Assembly: GCA_963920575.1 (NCBI GenBank)
Contig: OY986969.1
Span: 16,787,288-16,851,287, forward strand
Direction: 5' to 3'
Source of the DNA: Narthecium ossifragum
Taxonomy: Eukaryota > Streptophyta > Magnoliopsida > Dioscoreales > Nartheciaceae
Length of the DNA stretch: 64,000 bases
Position 1 is the first letter of the stretch. Each line of letters begins with the position of its first letter. Below the pieces are notes generated by a model, which had not been told where the DNA came from, did no database searches, and worked only from the letters and a program-made list of their open reading frames with translations. Shown piece after piece: positions 31,603-41,492 of the stretch. Both the position numbers and the translations under genes were made by a program.

Positions 31603-32185
31603 GTGCTTCTCGTTGATTTTTGTGCTTATTGTGATCCTTATTTTAGGTTTTCCCTTGATTTTTAGGATTTTCCCCAATTTCTTAGGATTTTTCTTGCTTT
31701 TTAGGAGTTTTTCCAGCCTTCTTCGAATTTTTCTCATCGTCTCCCTCCTCGTATCCTCATCCCCAGGTCGCGCCCAAGCCCCCGCTCCTCCTCCTTACCG
31801 ATCCCCTTCCCGATCTCACCTTCTTCCCTTGTCCCTGTTCCCCGATTTCGCCACCTTCATCCCGAACCGATCGCCGTCGACCACCCTCCCAACCTTTCCC
31901 CGAGCCGATCACAACCCAGATTCCGCCGATCCGGTGACCCTCCGGTCAATCCGAACCGGTAGATCCCTCACCGGCGACTCCTCTCCGTCGGATTCTCCTT
32001 ACCCGACTAGACCTGGTTGACCCAGTCAACCCTATTCATCCGACCCTTCTCATGTGATAACCCTTCTCCCTGACCTCAATTTTTGTGCTTATTTTCATTT
32101 TCATTTTTTTTATTTTTATTTTTCTGCTTCCACTATTCCAGATTTTGCCTGATTTTTCTTCGTGGTTTTCAAGGGCCTCTTTTGA
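31603..32185 (+). other. Untranslated leader of the Athila-like element
   Basis: A TTTTAGG-rich segment is followed by a C-rich stretch and another T-rich stretch up to the gag start. The ORF at 31544-32020 begins inside the LTR and translates a T-rich then C-rich tract, so I do not treat it as a gene. Confidence 0.5.
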
Positions 32186-33686
32186 TTGTTTATGACTGCA
32201 ACTCAATCCTCTAATCAAGGTAATTTGCAGTATGATCCAGAAATAAAAAGAACTTTGCGCAGGTTGAGAAAGGAAGCTCGGAGAAACTTTGAGGAGAACG
32301 ACTTGGATCTTGATTCTCCATTTGCTAGTGATTCTGAATTAGAAGAAGAAGTCATGGCCGGAAATCGGACTTTGAAAGAACTTGCAGCCCCAGATTTGAA
32401 TCAACAACCCTTATGCATTACATTTCCTACTTTGGATGTTGCTACTACTTTTGAATTGAAATCTGGACTAATACATCTCTTACCCACTTTTCATGGGCTT
32501 TCAGGTGAGGATCCTCACAAGCATTTAAAAGAGCTTCATGTTGTGTGCACAAGTATGAAACCCATGGGGGTGACTGAAGATCAAATCAAATTGAGAGCCT
32601 TCCCGTTTTCTTTGAAAGATTCGGCTAAGGATTGGCTTTATTATTTACCATCTGGGAGTATTACCACATGGAACGAGATGAAGAGGTTGTTTTTGGAGAA
32701 ATATTTTCCAGCCACAAGAGCGGCCAATATTCGAAAAGAGATTTGTAGTGTAAGGCAAGATAACGGGGAGTCTCTACATGAGTATTGGGAACGTTTCAAG
32801 AAATTATGTGCAAGCTGTCCCCATCATCAAATTAGTGAGCAATTACTTATCTAATATTTTTATGAGGGCTTACTAACCAATGACAGGAGTATGATTGATG
32901 CCGCTAGTGGAGGAGCTTTGGTGGATAAAATGCCTGAAGCCGCGAGGAACTTGATTGCAAATATGGCGGCTAATTCTCAACAATTTAATACTAGACTTGA
33001 TTCTTATTCAAAACATGTTAATGAGGTAAATATCTCATCTCTTGAACAACAGATTGCAAGTCTAACTTCTCTTGTTCGTCAAATGGCTGTAGGTAATATG
33101 CAAACAGCGAAGGTTTGTGGAATTTGTTCGGTGGCAGGACATCCAACCGATATGTGCCCAACTCTTCAAGAAGAACCCATCGAACAAGTAAATGCAGCGG
33201 GGAGTTTCCCTGGACTACCGCAAAGGAAGTATGATCCATATTCAAACACGTATAATCCGGGATGGAGGGATCATCCCAATCTCAACTATGGGAATCCACA
33301 AATAAATCAGCCCACAACTCAATTTCGTCCAAGTGGCCAGCAATATCAACAATATAGACCGTCATACCCCCCGAGACCACAACCAAATCCTAACTCCTAA
33401 TTCTGGTATGTCTTTAGAAGATATTGTTAAATCACTTGCTACTAATACTTTGCAATTTCAACAGGTGACAAAGCAATTTCAGCAAGAAGCGAAGGCTAGT
33501 ATTCAAGGTTTGGAACATCAGGTGGGCCAGATGGCAACTGCAATTAACAAGCTAGAGGCACAAAGTTCGGGAAAATTACCCTCTCAAACGGTAATAAATT
33601 CAAGAGAAAATGCAAGTGCAATTATTTTAAGGAATGGTAAAGAAGTTGAGACTCCAGTAAAGGAACTTCCGACATCGTCACCATGA
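32186..33686 (+). pseudogene. gag of the Athila-like element
   Basis: The frame from 32186 contains the Athila gag core: HLLPTFHGLSGEDPHKHLKELHVVC, LRAFPFSLKDSAKDWLYYLPSGSITTWNEMKRLFLEKYFP and YWERFKKLCASCPHHQ. It is stopped by TAA at 32852-32854 and continues in the same frame from 32891. A CCHC knuckle, CGICSVAGHPTDMC, lies at about 33116-33160. A frameshift near 33340-33400 moves the C-terminal part (SLEDIVKSLATNTLQFQQ, GLEHQVGQMATAINKLEAQSSG) to another frame ending at TGA 33684-33686. The function is capsid and RNA packaging; this copy is dead. Confidence 0.9.
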
Positions 33687-34641
33687 GGAAAAGAACAAGA
33701 CATTGTCACGGAAAAAATCTTTCCCGATGACGACGACGTACCTAAACGTAAGTTTTCACCTCTTTATGATTATAAACCTGTACCTCCTTTTCCTCAAGCT
33801 TTAACAGAATCAAGAAAGTATGAGAAGAATTCATATCTATATGAGACTTTTCGCCGATGTGAGGTAAATATTTCACTCTTAGATGCTATTAAACAAATAC
33901 CTCGTTATGCTAAATTCTTTAAAGAATTGTGTACAATTAAGAGGAGACATAAACTTAAAGGATGTAAAAAGGTGAAAGTAGGGGAAAATGTTTCTGCAAT
34001 TCTTCAAAGAAAAATTCCTACAAAGTGTAGAGATCCAGGTATGTTTACTATCCCATGTACAATTGGTAACACCAAATTTGAGAAGTCTATGTTAGATTTA
34101 GGAGCTTCTATCAATGTCATGCCATATTCTATTTATGCTTTTTTAAAACTTGGGCCTTTGAATGAAACTGGTGTTGTAATTCAATTGGCTGACAGATCGA
34201 ACGCCTATCCTAAAGGGGTTGTTGAAGATATTCTTGTGCAAGTTAATGATTTAGTTTTTCTTGCTGATTTTTATGTGCTTGATATGGAGAATGGTGATCA
34301 AACTACTCCTATTTTGTTGGGAAGACCTTTCTTGAAGACATCCAAGACTAAGATAAATGTCCATAGTGGCACACTTACCATGGAATTTGATGGTGAAACT
34401 GTTAAGTTTAATATTTATGATGCCATGAAATATCCTGCGGATGATTGTTCAGTGTATTCAATTGATGTGATTGATTATTTATCACAAGAAGTCTTTGAAC
34501 TTAGTGAAAAAGATGAATTGGAAGTGGCTATTAGCAAATCTCTTGAGAAAGAAAATAAGGAGCTAGCTTTGAGTACTAATTTACAGGAAACTGTTGCAAC
34601 ACTGAATGATTTTTTGATAATTCAACAATCAGGTAACGATT
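33687..34641 (+). pseudogene. Aspartic protease region of the Athila-like element
   Basis: The frame continues from gag after one TGA (CGA to TGA would explain it). It reads the linker FSPLYDYKPVPPFPQAL and then the protease: IPCTIGNTKFEKSMLDLGASINVMPYSIY (D-L-G catalytic signature near 34090) and TPILLGRPFLKTSKTKI (about 34300). Coding is cut at 34641 by solo LTR A. The ORF runs on into the LTR until 34742, so its last residues are LTR-derived. It resumes as RT at 46019. Confidence 0.9.
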
Positions 34642-35053
34642 CTTATTGTCGCGCCCCGACCCGCGAAAGCCCAACCGGGCCGGGCGACGCGAACCGGAAC
34701 CTACAAAAAGCGGAAAACAAAGCTAGCGAGGGTTCCCTCTAACCTATTGGTCTCCCTAGCAATTCATCAAAAGCCCCCAATTAAAGATACAACATTGATT
34801 TGTAAAACCTCAAACCACAGATTAAAAACTTAAAGTGTTAAATATACAAATCCTCGGAGAGGGGAAGATTCAAAGTACAACATTACTCCCGTAGGAGACT
34901 AACTAACATAGGGTAAAAGCAATAAACGATCACCACATCTCAAAGTCCACCAGGCTCCGCCGCACCGCCGACCAACTGCCCGGTAGGGGCCACAGAAGAG
35001 GAACTGACGCCTGCACCTGTAAAACGCAGCCCCGGGTAGGTGTGAGCACTAAG

Positions 35054-35696
35054 AAACAGAGCACTGCGGGAAAGAAGAGAAAGGAAGAAGAAGAAGAGAA
35101 GAGAAGAGAAGAGAAGAAAAAGAAGGGAAAGCTCGGGGGAAAGCCAGGAAAGCCGGAGGAAAGCCTGGGGGAGGGGAGGGAAAGTCCTCCCTCCCCTGAC
35201 AGGGGAAAACAATGGTCGGCTGCCGTCATCGCGGAAGAGAAAAACCCACCGACTGTTTGATCACGAGTCCGATCGATCGCTCCTACGAGCGATCGATCGC
35301 TCCCGAGCCGCAAACAGCCCCAAAACCTTCTGCACTAAGCGATCGATCTCCAAAGCATGTCAGATCGATCTGGCTAGCAAGGCCAGATCGATCTCATTAG
35401 CAATCCAGATCGATCTCCTTCGCCCAGAAAGGCAAACTTTTGCTAAAACACAAGCCCAAGCTCAGATCTTTCGATCTCGGGTTCACTTAGCCATTCTAAC
35501 AAACACGAACACAGACAAGGTCAGTGTGTGCACACGCGAGAGTGAAACAAACCAACAAGGCGTAATTTACCAAATTGCCCTTGCGGTCCAAGAAACAATA
35601 CGATCCACCGGATCGCGCGCTCGACGCGAAACAAACCAACGAGCCACGGGCCCGACCCAACCGGTCGACCCAGGAGTAGAGGGACGGGTCCTCACA
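35054..35696 (-). mobile_element. Truncated 3' LTR of element B
   Basis: Read on the minus strand it starts TGTGAGGACCCGTCCC at 35696 and is nearly identical to 43950-43315 of the 5' LTR of B, including GATCGATCGCTCC units and the pyrimidine tract. It then breaks at AAACAGAGCAC. The low-complexity ORFs at 34930-35313 are translations of this tract. Confidence 0.85.
35264..35425. repeat. GATCGATC array in the LTR of B (truncated copy)
   Basis: About seven palindromes occur, including GCGATCGATCGC variants and AGATCGATCT. The same set is at 43540-43690 in the full LTR. They lie on the U3 side of the pyrimidine-rich leader. Confidence 0.8.
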
Positions 35697-35739
35697 TCCT
35701 AATACCCTTAAAGGAAATCTCGTCCCGAGATTCGATAAG
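35697..35739 (-). other. 3' internal tail of element B
   Basis: The minus strand reads CGAATCTCGGGACGAGATTTCC then TTTAAGGGTATTAGGA before the LTR, the chromovirus coding end and polypurine region. It stops at ATAAG, the target site of element L. Confidence 0.75.
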
Positions 35740-36594
35740 TGATACGAGGTCGAACCGAGCCATTCCAAGAAGGGACCCACGTCCTTGCTTGGATGGGCCC
35801 ACGCCAAGGAGTTGGCTGCACCCAAGTCCCTTTGGGCGTTCTAAGCTCAGCCGGCCAAAGGAATCCTATTCCTAGCTGGTTTGCTTACTTAGATGATTTC
35901 CTAGTTAGTAGTTATCTTGATTGAGTCAGTTTCCTAGTTTGAGTTTAGTTTATGATTTGCTTTATTAGTTCCTATTAAGAGTCCTAGTAATCAGGAAGTT
36001 TGAGTTATGATTGAGTCTTAGTAGGAAAGTATGGTTACTTGTTGATTAAAGCAAGGTAGTTCTCTAGTTGTAGTAGAACTCTCTTGAGGCCTCTATAAAA
36101 GGACCTCCATAGCTTGTAATTATGCATGGACGAATTTATGAGAGTAATTATTTAGTAGAGATAAATCTTAGGAGTAGAAGTAATATAGGAGTAGCTATAA
36201 CCCTAGTTTCCATAGAAATCCACCAGCCACCTTCTTCTCTCTCTACAGCCGGATTCTTCTCCACCAGCCGGCCACTACCACCACCACCGCTACCAACCAC
36301 CTCCGCCGTCCAACCCCAAGTCCCCGGCGTCCCCTTGGCTGCCGTGCTTCCCTCCACCACGTTCTCCAAGGCTTGGATCTCCAAGAGAAGCCAGCCAACC
36401 CTAGAGGAGCTGCAAGGTATCCCTCTTCTCATCCATCTCCTACCTCCAGTCTTCATCTTCCTCGTCGAATACCTAGGGTCCTTCTCCTAAAACCCTAAAG
36501 GTATCTCTCGACCTAGCCATAGATTTAGCTAAAGAGGATCTGAGATAAGGCAAGAGACCCGGTACGAAAGCCCTTGAGAAGGTGCATCGTATCA
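35740..36594 (+). mobile_element. 5' LTR of element L
   Basis: The inverted terminal words are TGATACGA...TCGTATCA, 8 bp. A TATA box, CTATAAAAGG, lies near 36092, followed by CTTGTAATTATGCATGG. Downstream is a CT-rich, Pro/Ser-coding-like leader repeated in the 3' LTR. Confidence 0.92.
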
Positions 36595-36596
36595 AC

Positions 36597-36611
36597 TTTG
36601 TATCAGAGCTC
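36597..36611 (+). other. Primer binding site of element L
   Basis: TTTGTATCAGAGCTC lies 2 nt after the LTR. It matches the initiator tRNA-Met complement TGGTATCAGAGC except at the start. Confidence 0.75.
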
Positions 36612-36905
36612 TTTCCTCCTACCTGTGCCGTCCAGAATCCTTCCGAAAGAGTCCACATGGTAGGAAGAGTACCTGGCCAAAACCCTAGTTATACCGCGGA
36701 TTGCTCAACCCCTACACAAATCACTGTTCATCCGACCAGACCTACTCCTCTACCTGGTCAAACCTCTCTTCCACATCATCATCCCTTAATTCCATCATTA
36801 TCCCTACAGATCCCTAACCCTAACCCTACTGTACCTGGCTGAGTTCCTCCACAACCATACCAGCCCCTATACCCAGCCCATGCCCAGCCTCCATACCAGC
36901 AGTCT

Positions 36906-39164
36906 ATGCCACCTCCCTACGCACCGTACAACCCTAGTCTTCCCTACAATCCATCCCCACCGTATCAGCCATTACCTACTCCCTACAACCAACCCAAACC
37001 TACAAACACCAATGGCTATTTGAGTACAACTTGGACTCCGAATCCTACTGGAACTAGGATTACAAATCCTGCTCCAACTAGGAATCTGAGTCAAACTCAG
37101 AGTATGACTTGGACTCAAAATCCTACTGGAACTAGGATTACAAATCCTACTCCAACTAGGAATCCCAGTCAAACTTGGAGTACGGCTTACCCTACAGTTG
37201 AAGAATGGAAGAAAGCCGTCCAATGTTGGATCCCTCTACCTTACCCTTCAGAAGAACAGTGGGAAGCAATGATCCAACGATATTCTCCTACAAATCAGTC
37301 AAGCCCTATTGGAGTTCAGATTTCCAACCAAAATCCCATTCTAGCTACAACTTGGATTGCAGAACCTAAACCTAGCTCTACCTGGATTAGGACTCCTCAT
37401 ACTCCACCTACCCACGAGCTGCCCCATGAGCCAAACCATGAACAACACCCGCTGCCCCCTTACCCAAACACACCACATCCCAACCCAGTCAACATCCGAC
37501 CATCATCTCCTTCATTATTCCCTTCATCCAAACCTTCCCTTCCCACCACCAGCAATTCCTCAATAGCAGCCAACCGTGCCTCAGTTAAAGCCCTCCCCGT
37601 ACCATGTAACCCCCACCAAGGCCCTCCTCATTCCTACCCCGTTCCATCCCCAAACCAGCCGGCTCCCAAATCCATCTCCTTCAACTCCGACAGCAACCCC
37701 CAAGGTAATCGCTGCCTACCTGCCCCTGATCCTACCATAACCTCCTTCCATGGCCCACTGAAGGATCTCTCAAGCCAACAAAGGCCGTCCCCTAAACCTC
37801 ATGACCCTTCCCGTATCCTTACTGAGGCCGACTCCAAACCCCAACCAGCATATCACCGTCGGTTCCATCTCCTCACCCTTGACCAACGTGGACCCCCTCC
37901 AGATCCACCACATGAACTGACCCCTGGCCAGATTCACTCCGTTGGATCGAACCCCCATCCTCTCACTACCTCTTCCCCATGGGATGTAAACTCCGACGAG
38001 CTTCCCTCACAAGCAATTGAGTTCCGGCCACCTCCAGCTGCCAGATCTCAATCCAATCCCAAGCTTCTTCAAGCACTGGACAGATCTCAACCATCAGATC
38101 AGATCAGATCAAATCACCACCGTTTGAACCTGATCGTCCGACTCCATCTTCCACACTCGATCGAGTCAGACTCCAGCTTACAATACTTGGACAGATTCAA
38201 TCCAGGCACAACCAGATTTGGCTACACCAAACAAATCCGATCAAGCCCAGATCCAGACCAGTTCAAGCTAAGTCAGGATCAATTGGATTTAACCAAATTC
38301 AGACAAGTCAGATCTGATCCAAGCCCACCACCAAGTCCAAACAAGCTCAGCCAATCCGACTTAATCAAGCTTGATTTCAGACTTCCACCATATCAGATCC
38401 AGATGTTCCCTACGCATCTTCAGTTGATCAGGCATCCCACAACCGAGCTGAGCTATCCAAGGAGCTACCCTCCTTATTCGGTTGCCATCTTCCAGCTGAT
38501 CAGATCCAAGAGCATTGCCCAGCATTCATCAACCACTCAAAGTTTCAGAACGACTTTGTCGACTTTGACCATGAGGACTGATGCTGAAGCCAGAGCCCTA
38601 ATGTTCCCTTTCGAGCAAAGCAGAGAGATATCCAAGCTCCACTGCACTCGACTGAATTCAGCTGCCACATTGGGTCTACTTTCACCTTGGAAGGACTCGA
38701 TTCGAGTTGATCTAGTCTTTGACCCAGGAAGCCAGCTACTAAGGACACACCACCGCCGATCTATGGCCGTCCTTTACTTCAAGGAGTTCCAGCGACCCCC
38801 GGATATGCCTAAGTTTCAGCTCCCTCCTTCTAGACCGGCAGCATGGCCTCCTGATTCAATGGCCCAGTTACCATTAGATCCACCATGGGCCCGACCGGGA
38901 TTCTCACCACCGAGTAAAGAGGAACAGTTGCGGTCCAGCCACATCACTCCGGTTCGAGAAGAGAAGAGCCCTCTTTCCTCATCACATTCAAGCATTGAGG
39001 ACAAGGCCAATTTCGAAGGGAGGAGGGATGATACGAGGTCGAACCGAGCCATTCCAAGAAGGGACCCACGTCCTTGCTTGGATGGGCCCACGCCAAGGAG
39101 TTGGCTGCACCCAAGTCCCTTTGGGCGTTCTAAGCTCAGCCGGCCAAAGGAATCCTATTCCTAG
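36906..39164 (+). CDS. Proline-rich 752-codon ORF of element L, function unknown
   Basis: No known family is recognised. Residues 1-40 are Pro/Tyr-rich (PYNPS repeats). Residues about 40-95 hold a duplicated unit, NPTGTRITNP-PTRN, encoded by a near-perfect direct DNA repeat at 37029-37165. Residues about 97-135 are less biased with aromatics (VEEWKKAVQCWIPLPYP, EEQWEAMIQRYSP). Residues 150-340 are Pro/Ser/Asn/His-rich, and residues 370-620 are Ser/Gln/Arg-rich. The stop lies 135 nt inside the 3' LTR. The same frame is open upstream from ATG 36658 except for one TGA at 36840-36842. No CCHC knuckle, DSG or DD motif is seen. It could be a highly diverged gag or a captured sequence; long open Pro-rich frames can also persist through composition bias. 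Confidence 0.55.
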   Translation: MPPPYAPYNPSLPYNPSPPYQPLPTPYNQPKPTNTNGYLSTTWTPNPTGTRITNPAPTRNLSQTQSMTWTQNPTGTRITNPTPTRNPSQTWSTAYPTVEEWKKAVQCWIPLPYPSEEQWEAMIQRYSPTNQSSPIGVQISNQNPILATTWIAEPKPSSTWIRTPHTPPTHELPHEPNHEQHPLPPYPNTPHPNPVNIRPSSPSLFPSSKPSLPTTSNSSIAANRASVKALPVPCNPHQGPPHSYPVPSPNQPAPKSISFNSDSNPQGNRCLPAPDPTITSFHGPLKDLSSQQRPSPKPHDPSRILTEADSKPQPAYHRRFHLLTLDQRGPPPDPPHELTPGQIHSVGSNPHPLTTSSPWDVNSDELPSQAIEFRPPPAARSQSNPKLLQALDRSQPSDQIRSNHHRLNLIVRLHLPHSIESDSSLQYLDRFNPGTTRFGYTKQIRSSPDPDQFKLSQDQLDLTKFRQVRSDPSPPPSPNKLSQSDLIKLDFRLPPYQIQMFPTHLQLIRHPTTELSYPRSYPPYSVAIFQLIRSKSIAQHSSTTQSFRTTLSTLTMRTDAEARALMFPFEQSREISKLHCTRLNSAATLGLLSPWKDSIRVDLVFDPGSQLLRTHHRRSMAVLYFKEFQRPPDMPKFQLPPSRPAAWPPDSMAQLPLDPPWARPGFSPPSKEEQLRSSHITPVREEKSPLSSSHSSIEDKANFEGRRDDTRSNRAIPRRDPRPCLDGPTPRSWLHPSPFGRSKLSRPKESYS

Positions 39165-39880
39165 CTGGTTTGCTTACTTAGATGATTTCCTAGTTAGTAG
39201 TTATCTTGATTGAGTCAGTTTCCTAGTTTGAGTTCAGTTTATGATTTGCTTTATTAGTTCCTATTAAGAGTCCTAGTAATCAGGAAGTTTGAGTTATGAT
39301 TGAGTCTTAGTAGGAAAGTATGGTTACTTGCTGATTAAAGCAAGGTAGTTCTCTAGTTGTAGTAGAACTCTCTTGAGGCCTCTATAAAAGGACCTCCATA
39401 GCTTGTAATTATGCATGGACGAATTTATGAGAGTAATTATTTAGTAGAGATAATCTTAGGAGTAGAAGTAATATAGGAGTAGCTGTAACCCTAGTTTCCA
39501 CAGAAATCCACCAGCCACCTTCTTTTCTCTCTACAGCCGGATTCTTCTCCACTAGCCGGCCACTACCACCACCACCGCTACCAACCACCTCCGCCGTCCA
39601 ACCCCAAGTCCCCGGCGTCCCCTTGGCTGCCGTGCTTCCCTCCACCACGTTCTCCAAGGCTTGGATCTCCAAGAGATGCCAGCCAACCCTAGAGGAGCTG
39701 CAAGGTATCCCTCTTCATCCATCTCCTACCTCCAGTCTTCATCTTCCTCGTCGAATACCTAGGGTCATTCTCCTAAAACTCTAAAGGTATCTCTCGACCT
39801 AGCCATAGATTTGGCTAAAGAGGATCTGAGATAAGGCAAGAGACCCGGTACGAAAGCCCTTGAGAAGGTGCATCGTATCA
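39029..39880 (+). mobile_element. 3' LTR of element L
   Basis: Nearly identical to 35740-36594; differences include single substitutions and three short indels. It is preceded by the purine tract and followed by the ATAAG duplication. Confidence 0.92.
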
Positions 39881-39915
39881 ATAAGGGTAGGGCTCGGAAA
39901 AGAAAACAACGCCTA

Positions 39916-41290
39916 TCAGGATACTACAAAGTGGTAAAGGGTACCTGCTGATGTGACGCTGGTGCTGAAGCCAACCCGGCCGCCTCTACTGGCCTCCACT
40001 GCCACTGCCACGGCCTCCGTCTCGCAGCGTCGCGCACTCTCGGCGAAAGTGACCCGGCTGGCCACACTGATAGCACAAACGCGGCACTGGGCCTGCATCC
40101 TGCCCCGCCTGGTCCACGCTCTCCGCAAGGGGCAGTCTCTCCGGTAATGCCCCTGCTGCTCGCACTCAAAACACGTCACAGGTCTCTGCTCTGCCTGCTG
40201 GATCTGACAAAACCCTGCGAACGCCTCCTGCTGAGGCTCCTCCTCCGGAAACCGCTCGTCCGGATCATCCTCCGCGAACTCCTCCTCTGCCTCCGAGAGG
40301 GGCTGGTCCTCGTCGTACTCACCGACTGACTGCTCCAGCTGCTCATCCTCTGAGAACTGCTGATCGGGATCATCCTCGTCATTCGCCACCTCCTCTGCCC
40401 CTGGACTGTCTCCACCGACATCCTCTGGCTGGTGCTGATAGGGCTAATGGCGTCGTGAACGGGCCTCCCCCCGCCACGGTCCTACTCCACCCTGAGCATG
40501 CTGTGGCTGGCCGGCGCGCCCTAACCTCGAGGGAAACACTGGTGGAACTGCCCTAGCCCTGCCTCCAGCAGTACGGCCTCCACTGACAAGGCACAGTTCA
40601 CCACCTCCCTGAGAGCGCTAGCAAACCATGCCGCCATCAAAAGCCTGATCTCGGGCCGTAGCTCCCACTGAAACTGCCGCACTCTGGCGAGAGGATCGTC
40701 CGCCACTGGACCGGCGAACCTGACGAGCCTGGTGAACCTAGCTGTATACTGAGCCACTGACTGCGTATCCTGGGAGATGCTGAGGTACTCCCGAACCAAG
40801 GCCTGACGCGCACTCTGAGGGAAGTATGCGTCGAGAAAAGACGAACGGAACATGTCCCACTAGGGGTCACTCCCGCTCCTAACGGTCAAGACAGCACTCC
40901 ACCAGTCCAAAGCGTCCCCGCCGAGCTGGAACGCCGCCAGTCTGACCCGAACCCGGTCATCCTGGATGAACAAGCGTCGAGGACACGACTGACTCCTCTC
41001 AGCCAGTCGTCCGCTACTGCCGGATCACCCTCAGCACCACTGAACCTGGGCGGGTTCAGCTCCTGGAAGGTGATCACCGCTGCCGTCACAGCGCGTTCGC
41101 TAAGTGGCGGAAGAACCCTCTCGGCGAAAAGAGAGGCGTTTTCCCCCATCGCGAACTCAACACTCGTTTCTGGGGCTGATGCAGAGTCTCGGGGCAAAGC
41201 TGTCGCGGCTACTGGAGCCTGTCGGGCGGTGCGCTTCACACGCGACCGGCCACGACTCACAACGGAACGACGTACCCGACTCCTCGGCAT
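39916..41290 (-). pseudogene. gag of element B
   Basis: On the minus strand the probable start is ATG at 41290 (MPRSRVRRSV). The core contains FQELNPPRFSGAEGDP near 41065, a frame change near 40960, then FLDAYFPQSARQALVREYLS and QYTARFTRLVRFAGPVADDPL (about 40840-40660). After an acidic stretch (Asp/Glu/Gln-rich, 40389-40230) come two CCHC knuckles: CFECEQQGHYRRDC near 40160 and, in another frame, CYQCGQPGHFRREC near 40060. A TAG before WDMFR fits CAG to TAG. It is paralogous to gag of F, which shows one knuckle. Confidence 0.85.
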
Positions 41291-41476
41291 CTGCACCCCC
41301 ACCAGAAACAACAAGCATCCACTTGTTCGAAACCCAAGACAAAGCAGCACAACATAAAGCGGAAAAGCATAACACATCACAGAAGAGCATGCACGGATGT
41401 TCTAAACATAGAACTAACCCATTCCATGCTCAATCTCAACCGAATCCTGATCCTAAACCCTGGGATCTACAACCTA

Positions 41477-41491
41477 TGCTCTGATACCAAG
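41477..41491 (-). other. Primer binding site of element B
   Basis: The minus strand reads CTTGGTATCAGAGCATAGG just inside the LTR end at 41493, the same tRNA-Met site and context (CATAGGTTGTAGATCCC) as in F. Confidence 0.9.
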
Positions 41492-41492
41492 C

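Larger units (their letters stand above)
35740..39880 (+). mobile_element. Element L: non-autonomous LTR retrotransposon with a novel ORF
   Basis: Two LTRs (855 and 852 bp) begin TGATACGAGG and end GCATCGTATCA. They are flanked by exact ATAAG duplications (35735-35739 and 39881-39885). A tRNA-Met-type PBS follows the 5' LTR and a purine tract GAAGGGAGGAGGGA (39015-39028) precedes the 3' LTR. The 2.4-kb interior has no gag, protease, RT or integrase motif, but a long proline-rich ORF. Hand comparison finds about 12 differences between the LTRs, so insertion is recent. It must depend on an unlinked partner for replication. Confidence 0.92.

Noticed and set aside
31544..32020. 158-codon ORF with a hydrophobic N-terminus
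   Set aside because: It starts inside the LTR, crosses the PBS, and its hydrophobic part is simply a T-rich leader; no family resemblance.
34930..35313. ORFs of 90-127 codons in LTR tracts (also 43215-43580, 45200-45670, 58433-59010)
   Set aside because: All are translations of the same pyrimidine-rich LTR leader in different copies. The repeated products reflect LTR homology, not a gene family.
36122..36490. 122-codon ORF in the LTR of element L (also antisense 36148-36456)
   Set aside because: It lies wholly within the LTR, is repeated in the 3' LTR with indels that would break it, and is Ser/Pro-rich leader sequence.
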